From: Sternotherus odoratus
Lineage: Eukaryota > Chordata > Testudines > Kinosternidae
Assembly (NCBI GenBank): GCA_032164245.1
Contig: JAVMKO010000001.1
Location: forward strand, 293,061,041-293,125,040
Direction of reading: 5' to 3'
DNA: 64,000 bases
Part shown: in pieces, positions 52,970-64,000 of the stretch
How positions within the stretch are numbered: position 1 is the stretch's first letter
Layout of the letters: each line of letters starts with the position of its first letter
Notes under the pieces: generated by a model
Databases searched by the model: none
What the model was told of the DNA's origin: nothing
What the model saw: the letters and a program-made list of their open reading frames with translations, nothing else
Program-made: the position numbers and the translations under genes

Positions 52970-53600
52970 AAAGTCAAGTGGTGTATGTATGTATGTATGA
53001 CTGCGAACTCCTCCCGCACCGTTTGAGCTAGAGACTTGAAATTTGGTACAGTTAGGGGTCTTGGGGTCTAGATGGTCGTAAGGGTCGAAAAATTTTCGGA
53101 TCTCACCTCTGACACCCCCCAGGGGTGAAAGTCTTTCAGGGCCAATCACATCAGCTGGGCGGTTAGGTGGTGATGATGTCATAATACCCCCTCCAACAGA
53201 CACCGCACTCGCTCAGCTCCCTGCCCCTCCCTCCTCCAACGGAACCCCGGAGATCCCTGAGTTCTCTGCTCCTCCCCCTTCCCAACGGAACCCCAGAATC
53301 CATCAGCTCTGTGCCCCTCCCCACCTGTGAAGGTCCCCGGAATCCCTCGGCTCTGGGCCCCCTCCCCGCCTGCGACGGATCCGAGTTGGGTTTGGTGGGA
53401 TGGTAAGTGAGGTGGGGGTGTCGGGTTCGGTCGGGGGGTGAGGTGGGGGTGTTGGGTTTGCTTGGGTGGGTCAGGTGGGGGTGTCGGGTTTGGTCGGGGG
53501 GTAAGTGAGCCGGGGGGTGTTGGGGTTGGTCAGGGGGTGTCAGCTGTCTGTCCCCTCCCCACCTCCGACTGACCCGAGCAGCGCCGGGCACTTATGCTAG
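52898..53600 (+). mobile_element. Nonautonomous Helitron A (703 bp)
   Basis: Its 5' end is an expanded TCTA tract running into AAAAGTCAAGTGGTGTATG, and its 3' end is GCCGGGCACTTATGCTAG. It abuts Helitron B with no base between. Confidence 0.82.
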
Positions 53601-54231
53601 TCTATATATATAAAAGTCAAGTGGTGTATGTATGACCGTGAACTCCTCCCGCACCGTTTGAGCTAGAGACTTGAAATTTGGTACAGTTAGGGGTCTTGGG
53701 GTCTAGATGGCCATAAGGGTCGAAAAAATTTCGAATCTCACCTCTGATGCCCCCCAGGGGTGAAAGTCTTTAAGGGCCAATCACATCAGCTGGGCAGCTA
53801 GGTGGTGATGACGTCATAATACCCCCTCCTACAGACACCGCACTCGCTCAGCTCACTGCCCCGCCCTCCTCCAACGGAACCCTGGAAATCCCTCAGTTCT
53901 CTGCCCCTCCCCCCTCCCAACGGAACCCCGGAATCCATCAGCCCTGTGCCCCCCCCACCTGCGAAGGTCACCGGAATCCCTCAGCTCTGTGCCCCCTCCC
54001 CGCCTGCGACAGATCTGAGTTGGGTTTGGTCGGACGGTAAGTGAGGTGGGGGTGTCGGGTTCGGTCGGGGGGTAAGTGAGCCGGGGGGTGTCGGGCTTGG
54101 TCTGGGGGGGTGGGAAGGTGTCGGGGTGGGTGAGGGGTGAGGTGTGGGTGTTGGGGTTGGTCAGGGGGTGTCAGCTGTCTGTCCCCTCCCCACCTCCGAC
54201 TGACCCGAGCAACGCCGGGCACTTTTGCTAG
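53601..54231 (+). mobile_element. Nonautonomous Helitron B (631 bp), head-to-tail with A
   Basis: Starts TCTATATATATAAAAGTCAA directly after the CTAG of A and ends GGGCACTTTTGCTAG at 54228-54231. The following TACATACAT belongs to Helitron C. Confidence 0.85.
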
Positions 54232-55023
54232 TACATACATACATACATACATACACGCATACACCATTTGACTTTGATATATATAGATAAGAAGTAGGAT
54301 TTAAGTGGTTCCAAGTAATAACAGACAGAACAAAGTGAATTAGCAAGCAAAATAAAACAAAATATGCAAGTCTAAACCTAATACATGAAGAAACTGATTA
54401 CAGGTAAATCTCACCCTCAGAGATGTTTCAATATGCTTCTTTCAGACAAAACTTCTTTCAAATCTGGGCCCAATCCTTTCCCCTGGTACAGTCATTGTTA
54501 GTTCCAGCAGGCATCTAAAGTGAAAAGCAGAGGCTTTCTCATGACCGGTAGTTCCCTTTGTTCTGTTCCATCCCCTTTTATATCTTTGGCACAAGGTGGG
54601 AATCTTTTTTCTTTCCCTGGGTTCCCACCCCTCCTTTGAAATGAAAAAGCACCAGGTTTAAATGGATTCCAGCATCATGTGACATGTTCACATGTCCTGT
54701 GAGACTTCATTATCCACAGGCTGGTTCACATATACTCAGGAAGGTTGGGAAGTAAACAGAGCCATTTACAACCAAATTGTCCTAGTCAATGGGAGACAAC
54801 AAGATTCCAAGCCACCATTAATGGCCCACAATTTGCATAATGCCAATAGGACCTGAGTTATATTTCACATTCCTAGCTTCAGATACATGATACATTCATA
54901 CAAATAGGATGAACACACTCAGTAGATTATAAGCTTTGTAATGATACCTGACAAGAGACCTTTTGCATAAAGCATATTTCAGTTACACCATATTCACACA
55001 TATAAACATATGTTTATAAAGAA

Positions 55024-55276
55024 CTAGCAAAAATACCTGGCGTTGCTCGGGTCCATCAGAGGGGGGAGGGGGGAGAGAGCTGAGCGAGTGGGGGGGATGT
55101 TGGAGGGAGGGAAGGGGGAGAGAGCTGAGCAAGTGCGGGGGCCGTTGGAGGGGGGAGGGGGGAGAGAGAGCTGAACAAGTGGGGGGGGGCATTGGAGGGG
55201 GGAGAGATTTTAAAATTTTTTGATTCTTACCTGAGGGGGGAGAGAGCTGAGCGAGTGCGGGGGCCGTTGGAGGGGG
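55024..55276 (-). mobile_element. Helitron fragment D (3' end only)
   Basis: CTAGCAAAAATACCTGGCGT is the reverse complement of the Helitron 3' end. The body is G-rich and the 5' end is absent. Confidence 0.7.
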
Positions 55277-55279
55277 GGA

Positions 55280-56985
55280 GGACTGACAGGTCTGTGGAGT
55301 ATGGACTGAGCAGTCCTCACTCTGGGCCAGATCCTCAGTTGGTGTAACCTGTGGAGCGGATTTACACCAGCAGGTGTTTTGGCCCCGGGCGGCGGTGCAT
55401 CTGGCTCAGGGTGCGGGTACATCAGTAGGACGGCAGTGGAGAGGCTGGCATGGCTGCCGGGGTTGTGGCCAAGTTCTCAATCTGAGATGGAGTGACGGCT
55501 GCTTCGCTCCTCTGCAGACCAGGCCCTGGGACAGGAGTGGGCTCTAGGGGGGGGTGGGGATGAGAGGTTTGGAGAGCAGGAGGGAGATCAGGGCTGGGAC
55601 TCAGGGTGCAGGCTCTGACTGGCACTTCCCTCAAGTGGCTCCCAGATGCAGCAACATGTCCCTTCTCCAGCTCCTACGCGTGGAGCGGTCCCGACCCTTG
55701 GAGCGAGGCCATGTGGCTGCCGTAGCCTGACCAAGGATTTGTTAATAACATTGATTTGATTTATCAGTTCAATTTAATTTATTTTTTAATTCATAATATT
55801 GATAACATTTAATTATTAATACTAATTAATATGGGTTTAGGCTCGCCAAGCTGTTTGATCAGAAAATAAAGTTCTTGCCCTGAATCAGTCTCCACAGAAT
55901 TTATAAAGGACCCTCGGGGGTACGACAGGAAGCTCACACTAAGACAGATATAATCATAAAGACCTTTTATTAAAATCAATGAAATAGTAAGTAAATGGTA
56001 AAATAGTCAGTGTTACACAGTTACAATTGTAATACTGTTATTCAAGAGATACATATAGTGATACAATATTATGTGCTGCCAAACTCTGGTTAATATACTC
56101 ACACCCTGGCGACCTCTTGCAGAGGAATCTGGTGCGAAGAGCTGTCAAAACTGCCTTAGAATTTATTTAACTTGACTTCTAATCTAATCTAATCTAATAA
56201 ACAAAAGTGTGATTAACGTGTTAGGGAAACTAAGCTTAGCCTAGTGCCTTTAGAACTTACAGTTTGAAAAGAAAATAAGTACAGATTATTAATATTTAAC
56301 AACTGTCGTAGATAACATTGATAGTTAGTTGAAGATAAAGAGGGAGCGATCCCATGGCGAGGACAGGGTCATCTCTTTTATAGGCCACAAGTGCCTGAAA
56401 TCCTCCCTTTGATGCCCAAATTTCATTACTCCCCCTCAGAAATGTTCGGGTACGCTCACCCCATAAGATAATATGTATGTGTATAGAGATGACAGGTATG
56501 TACGCATTTGTGGTGTACGTGTTAAGTCTGTGGGTACCACTCTGAAAAATCCCTTATGCCATTCTTCCTTCTCCAGTGGTCAAGGTAAAGGTCCTAGACA
56601 TAGGCGTGGTGGCTTTATCTATGTGGGTAACAAGATGAAGATCAACTTTACTTTCTGGGTAAAAGGTCTTGAAATAGATATGCTAACTTAGCCTTAGCTT
56701 GACATACAGGTTTTTGGTCTGTAGGCCTCTTGTGTTATAGCCAAACTTATTTTTAATATAAATCTAGAAACCTATTACATCATATACTTAAATGTATAAG
56801 AAAAGATATATCTATGCAAGCAAGCAGATTAATCTAGACTGCTTCTGGGAGTCACATGATGTAGCTCGTACCCCCGTGCACCCCAGAGCAGGGCAATGCT
56901 GCGGTCCCTGCATGCTGTGGCCCCCAGCCTGACACCCCAGGTGGAGCGGAGCCCTAGAAAGTCCTTTGCAAACCAGGCCCTAGAT
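55280..56985. other. No gene; AT-rich probable LTR or retroelement remnant
   Basis: 55740-56860 is strongly AT-rich and contains AATAAA signals, in contrast with flanking GC-rich DNA. I cannot define ends or coding sequence. Confidence 0.35.
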
Positions 56986-57856
56986 CAGGGGTGGGCAAAC
57001 TTCTTGGCCCGAGGGCCACATCGGGGTTGCAAAATTGTATGGAGACCTGGGTAGGGAAGGCTGTGCCTCCCCAAACAGCCTGGTCTCTCCCCCTATCCAA
57101 CCCCCTCCCACTTCCCGCCCCCTGACTGACCCCCTCAAAAATCCCGACCCATCCAACCCCCCCGCTCCTTGCGCCCTGACTGCCCCCTCCAGAACCCCCC
57201 AACCCCTAACCACCCCCGGGACCCCACGCCCTATCTAGCCCCCTCGCTCTTTGTACCCATGACCGCCCCCGTTCTGAGGCCCCCCCCAATTGCTTCCCCA
57301 GGATGCCTCCCCCTGCGCCCTGACTGCCCAAACTCCTATCCACAACCTGCTCCCCAACAGACCCCCGGGACTCCCACGCCTATCCAACCCTCCCCCCCCA
57401 CCATTCCCTAACCGCCCCTCTCCCCAGAACCTCTGACCCATCCAACCTCTGTCTGCTCCCTGTACCCTGACTGCTCCCGGGACGCCCTGCCCCTTATCCA
57501 CACACCCCCGGCTCCCTACCCCATTACCACGCCACTCAGAGCAGTGTATCTGGCGGCTGCATGGCCCGCCAGAGCCAGACACCCTGCCCTGAAGGAGCTC
57601 GCAGCCCTGCCCCCTTACCACGCCGCTCAGACCGGCAGGAGCTCAGAGCCCCACTGGGGCCAGTCATGCCACTGCAGTGCTGCCTGGCAGTAGTAGCAGA
57701 GCCAGAGTGCTGTCCACACGGTGACGTGCCTCCAGAGGAAGGGGGGAAGGAGGGGAGACAGACTGGGGGTAGCCTCTCCGGCCGGGAGCTCAGGGGCCAA
57801 ACAGGACAGTCCCATGGGCTGCATGTGGCCCACAGGCCGTAGTTTGCCTACCTCTG
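56986..57856. mobile_element. hAT element left of NEU3 copy 3 (871 bp)
   Basis: Ends CAGGGGTGGGCAAACTTC and TAGTTTGCCTACCTCTG. Flanks CCCTAGAT and CCCCAGGA agree at only 5 of 8 bases. The interior is C-rich and without transposase. The right end matches the remnant at 38215-38262. Confidence 0.75.
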
Positions 57857-57988
57857 CCCCAGGAAGTCCCGGACCCCGAACCAGAGACACCCAAAAGAAG
57901 AAGATGCTTTCGGAAGTTCAGGCCTCATGGGGGTGGGGATCGTCGGGTGGGGGTGGGGATGCCTTACTTATTCCCCCACAGAACACCG

Positions 57989-60225
<2,237 letters not shown>

Positions 60226-60526
60226 TCAGACAGGAAACACACTGGGTTCCTTTATTCTTATCTCTGCCATAGACTCACTGCATCAGGCAACCAGCTCGTG
60301 CCCCAACGCTGCAAGGGGCTCAGGTCTCTGATTTCAATGAGAGCAGGATCCAGCCCTGACCAGTGGGGGGGTGGGACACTGAGTTAGGGCCAAATTCTGC
60401 TCAGTTATGCCAGCGTAAAACTAGCGTCACAAAGGTCAGAACCCACCTCCCACCCATCCAAGTGACAAACAGGGGCCTTCCTCCAAGCCCGGATTTTCCC
60501 AGCACTAGCCCAGGGCAGTAATTTAC

Positions 60527-60659
60527 CGTCAGCCGGTGCCTGTCCCGCTGGAGGGATCCCCGCAGCGCTGTCTCCAATGCAGACCGGTTCTGGCGTCTCC
60601 CTCCTAGCCTGGATTTCTGCTCTTTCCAACGGCGAACGGGGCCAACTAGACCAAGGAGT
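60527..60659 (-). other. NEU3: NEU3 copy 3: probable 5' untranslated exon
   Basis: 133 bp, bounded by TTTCTAG and GACG|GTAAAT, with the same extra T as copy 2. Confidence 0.45.
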
Positions 60660-61054
60660 CTAGAAACAGCAAGAGAAGTGAAAGTCGAAGCTCTAATTCT
60701 GGCAGGGATCCAAGCCCTATTGAGCCGAGCTGATCAAAGCCCCACCCTACCCCATGAGACTGCCCCTCTCCAACCTTGCAGACACGGCTTGGCCCAGGAT
60801 TCCTGCTACAGAGATGGGCTACAGTGCTCACCCCCCCGCAAAAAGGCCTCCACACCGCCCCCAGTCATAACAAGTGCCCCCAACAGACCTGGCCCCCTCA
60901 CCCTTCCATTGTGCTGAGTCCCTCACGCCCCCATCAGACTTGCACATGCTGCTCCTCACCTCAGACTGTGCTCGGCACTAACGACTCTGGAGGGCGCTGG
61001 GAGCAGCCTTAATTGCACACGCCTTAATTCTCACAAGCAACTCCCTATCCAGCA

Positions 61055-61671
61055 GATGCAGGTGCTCCTTGCCATAGGAGCAGTGGAGGAGGTTCCTCAG
61101 GAGCTAAGGTGCAAGGGATTCTATTCCCGATACTTTCTAATCTTCAAAGCCAAGGGAGGTCTAAGACCCATCCTAGACCTGCGAGAACGCAACAAATTCC
61201 TGGTAAAGTTGAAGTTCCACATGGTCTCCCTCAATACCTGGATCCGGGAGATTGGTTCGCCATCCTCGACATGAAAGACACTTCTTAAGGTTCGTGATCA
61301 ACCGAAAACATTATCAGGTCACGGTCCTTCCCTGCAGCCTGTTCACAGCCCCACGAGTTTTTGCCAAGTGTATGTCGGTGGTAGTATCCTTCCTCCATAG
61401 GACGTTGGTGCAGGTATACCCTTTCCTAGATGACTGGCTACTCAGGGGGCGCACCACAGAGCAGGTGGAGACACGGGTCAGTCTGGTCACATCCACGTTT
61501 GAGAGACTTGGTTTCCTCCTCAACATGATCAAGTCCACCTTTGTCACCGACCCACAGCATAGAATTGATCAGGGCAGTGTTGGATTCGGTCTAGGCAAGA
61601 GCATGTCTGCCAGAGTCCCAATTCCAAGCCATCATTCGATGCATGAGAGAGTACCCGACCCCTACAGCGAC
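61055..61671 (+). mobile_element. DIRS-type retrotransposon fragment (reverse transcriptase)
   Basis: FKAKGGLRPILDLRERNKFL, VKLKFHMVSL, then after a frameshift HYQVTVLPCSLFTAPRVF, AKCMSVVVSFLHR and VYPFLDDWLL. Compared with 47700-48280 it lacks 37 bp between two AGACAC motifs, which causes the frameshift. Confidence 0.75.
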
Positions 61672-62113
61672 CTGTGCTATGCAGGACCAAGTAAACCTAG
61701 CCTAGACCATCCCTTACAGGTGTTTGTCCAGCTAGTTTTTAAAAGCTTCCAGTGATGAGGACTCCACACCCTGCTTTGGAAGCCTATTCCAGAACTTGAC
61801 TACCCTGAAAGATTTGCCGATGCATCACGTGGATGACTCATTTCAGTTTGTGGTCCACTATAACCCCCAGATCCTTTTCAGCAGTCCTGCCACCAAGACA
61901 GTTATTCCCCATTTTGTAGTTGGGCGTTTGCTTTTGCCTTCCTCAGTGAAGTGCTTTGCACTTGTCTTTATTGAATTGCATCTGGCAGAATTCAGACCCA
62001 TTCTCCCACTTCTCAAGGACATGTTGAGTTTTAAACGTGCCCTCCAAAGTGCTTGCCAGCCCTCCCAGCTTGTCGTCATCTGAAAATTTGATAAGCATAC
62101 TCTCTACTCCATT

Positions 62114-62453
62114 CATGGGCGACAGGTATAATAGGCCAAGCCAAGCCCCGGCCCCGCCAGCTCCTCCAAGCTGGTGGCAGCTTAGCTCCAGCTGAAGGGG
62201 AGCAGGTGACTAGGGCTGGTGGTGACCCGGCGCTGGGGCCAGTGGGCAACCCAAGGATGGGGTGGTGGGCGGGGCTGCTCAGCCAGGGCTTCTCCAGACG
62301 TGGGGAGAAGGGTGGGCCTCAGAGCTCCAGAGGCATGGCAGAGGAGAGTGCCTCAGGGCTCCAGTGGGTGGGAAGGGGCTTGGGCAGAAGAGGCAGACCC
62401 CCGGGGCTAGCTCTCGTCAAAGGGGCGGGGGGGAGGCTCACATGCTGCTCATG
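62114..62453. mobile_element. hAT-like insertion in CR1 (340 bp)
   Basis: Flanked by a perfect 8-bp duplication ACTCCATT (62106-62113, 62454-62461). The ends CATGGGC and GCTCATG are only weakly inverted, so the class rests mainly on the duplication length. Confidence 0.6.
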
Positions 62454-62644
62454 ACTCCATTATACAAGACATGAAAATATTGAATAGTACTGGATCTAGG
62501 ACTGATCCCTGTGGGAACCCACTAGATATACCCTCCCACACTGACAGCAAACCACTGATCACTGCTCTTTGAACAGGGTCCCTACCGTATAGTAATTTCC
62601 TCTAGACCACATTTCCCTGTTATCTCCAACCTGGCTCTTGCCTA

Positions 62645-62805
62645 CTTATTTATACCTGCCCCTGGATACTTCCACTGCTTGCATCCAACGAAGTGGGCAT
62701 TAGCCCACTTATGCTTCAATCCTTTAGTTAGTCTTTAAGGTGCCACAGGACTCTTTGTCACTTCTGCAATTCCAGACTAACACGGCTACCTCTCTGATTC
62801 TTCAC
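62645..62805 (+). repeat. Interspersed repeat family R, copy 3 of 3
   Basis: ATACTTCCACTGCTTGCATC to CTCTGATTCTT, inserted in CR1. The longest of the three copies in the window. Confidence 0.75.
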
Positions 62806-64000
62806 ATTTCCCTAGTTTGCCTACGAGAATGTCATGCAGCGCTGTGTCAAAAGCCTTACTAAAACCAAGGTATATCACATCTATTGCTTCCTCCCATCCA
62901 CTGGCCAGCAACCCTGTCAAAGAAAGAAATTAGGTTGGTTTGATTTGATCTGCTCTTGACAAATCCATGCTGGCAATTCATATAACTCTTCTATCCTCCA
63001 GGTGCTTACAAACCGATGGTTTAATAATTTGCTCCTGTATCTTTCCAGGGATTGAAATTAGCTGACTCTCTGTAATTCCCCAGGGCCTTCTTGTTCCCCC
63101 CTTTTAGAGTTAAGTACTATGTTTGCCCATCTCCAGTCTTCTGCGACCTCTCCTGTCTTCCAGCAGTTCTCAAAGATCATTGCTAATGGCTCTCAGATTG
63201 CTTCCACTAGTTCCTTAAGTACTCCAGCATGAATTTTATCAGGCTGTGCCAATTTGAATACATCCAAGTTATCTAAATAGTCTAACCCGTTCTTTCCCTA
63301 TTTTGACTTGCATTCCTTCCCCCCTCCCCCGTGTTAATATGAATTGTGTTGAGTATCTGGTCATCATTAACCTATTTTGTAAACACTGAAGCAAAATAGG
63401 CATTAAACACCTCCGCCTTCTTGATGTCATCAGTTATTAGCTTTCCTTCTCCCCTAAGTAGAAGACTTATCTTTTCCTTCATCTTTCTCTTGCTCCTAAT
63501 GTATTTATAGAACCTCTTCTTATTGCCTTTTACATCTCTTGCTAGGTGTAACTCATTTTGTGCCTTAGCCTTTCTGCGCGGTTTTTTTGTACTCTTCCTT
63601 AGCAGTTTGGCCATGTTTCCATTTTTTGTAGGAGTCCTTTTTGATTTTGAGGTCATTAAAGAGCTTCTGATGGAGCCATATTAACCTCTCACTATTCTTC
63701 CTCCCTTTCCTTTGCATTGGGATAGTTTGCATTTGTGCCTTTAATACTGTCCCCTTGAGGAACTGACAGCAATCCTGAACTTCCGTTTCCCTTAGATTGT
63801 CTTCCCATGGGACCTTACCTACCAGTTCTCAGAGTTTCTTGAAGTCTGCATTTGGAAGTCTATTATCCTTATCCTGCTGCACTTCTTCCTTTCTGAATAA
63901 GGATTATATATATCATTTCATGATTCTTTGATGATGATGACCACCTGGATGGATAGACACCTGTCTCTTGGGAAGTGCTTGGCAGCTATTTTTGAGCTCC

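Larger units (their letters stand above)
51879..54287 (-). mobile_element. Nonautonomous Helitron C (minus), interrupted by Helitrons A and B
   Basis: The 3' terminus CTAG is at 51879-51882 and the 5' TC at 54287-54286 (TCTATATATATCAAAGTC on the minus strand). Host bases are A at 51878 and T at 54288. The unoccupied site is at 37523/37524 (AAAGTA|TAAGAAGTAG). It is split at 52897/54232 by two plus-strand Helitrons. Confidence 0.85.
50814..55023. mobile_element. ERV-type LTR family 1, split by nested insertions
   Basis: Starts TGTGACGGG at 50813-50821, then resumes at 51480 after LTR family 2, is split again by Helitrons (51879-54287) and continues to 55023, where a further Helitron end cuts it. 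The undisturbed relative is at 37134-37861. Confidence 0.7.
61672..64000 (-). mobile_element. CR1 LINE, minus strand, interrupted, runs off the right edge
   Basis: 61690-62113 and 62462-62640 read as the complement of CR1 ORF2. 62810-64000 continues it, with a clear frame at 63372-63656 on the minus strand (AKAQNELHLARDVKGNKKRF, YKYIRSKRKMKEKI, KAEVFNAYFASVFT), the linker between endonuclease and reverse transcriptase. Insertions: a hAT-like element (62114-62453) and repeat R (62645-62805). Stops elsewhere show it is dead. Confidence 0.85.

Overview
This is a eukaryotic, gene-poor and repeat-dense window of vertebrate nuclear DNA, almost certainly from a turtle or a close sauropsid. The evidence is the repeat content: CR1 LINE tails, a tRNA-derived SINE that ends in a CR1 tail (a known turtle SINE architecture), many hAT and Harbinger MITEs, DIRS-type retrotransposons, short nonautonomous Helitrons, and ERV LTRs. 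There is no prokaryotic gene organisation and every host gene is split by introns.

Host genes. (1) The first coding exon of P4HA3 (collagen prolyl 4-hydroxylase alpha-3) lies on the minus strand at 8107-8278 inside a CpG island; the rest of the gene should lie to the left, beyond the window. The signal-peptide frame and the mature-protein frame are out of register by one base. (2) A three-exon beta-defensin gene lies on the plus strand at 19240-24210. It is assembled here from exons too short to appear as long open frames: a signal-peptide exon, a five-residue-spaced six-cysteine core, and a basic tail. (3) Three tandem copies of NEU3 (plasma-membrane ganglioside sialidase) lie on the minus strand at 31308-33915, 38387-41000 and 57989-60117. 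Each has a 68-codon first coding exon and a long second coding exon, with open frames of 430, 434 and 428 aa. A promoter-side flank without gene body at 49848-50330 marks a lost copy, so the array probably once had at least four units. (4) A possible orphan signal-peptide exon lies at 45175-45238 (minus).

Layout. 1-8100: a Harbinger edge fragment, then presumed P4HA3 intron 1 with a Helitron and a solo ERV LTR. 8100-8600: P4HA3 exon 1 and CpG island. 8606-13100: a Harbinger transposon with an open two-exon SANT/Myb-like ORF1 and a transposase broken by hAT insertions. 13700-16600: a second copy of sequence found at 2991-5828. 16600-19200: little recognisable. 19200-24650: beta-defensin and a 32-bp minisatellite. 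25000-31300: repeats, including a Tigger-like element. 31300-43100: NEU3 copies 1 and 2. 43100-49850: hAT elements and a DIRS retrotransposon. 49850-57900: a NEU3 flank relic, CR1, and nested LTRs and Helitrons. 57990-61005: NEU3 copy 3. 61050-64000: DIRS and CR1 fragments.

The most informative structures are the uncatalogued beta-defensin between P4HA3 and NEU3, the uneven fate of the NEU3 promoters (copy 1 intact, copy 2 carrying a MITE and a lost splice acceptor, copy 3 amputated), and two Helitron insertions whose exact empty sites are both present in this window.
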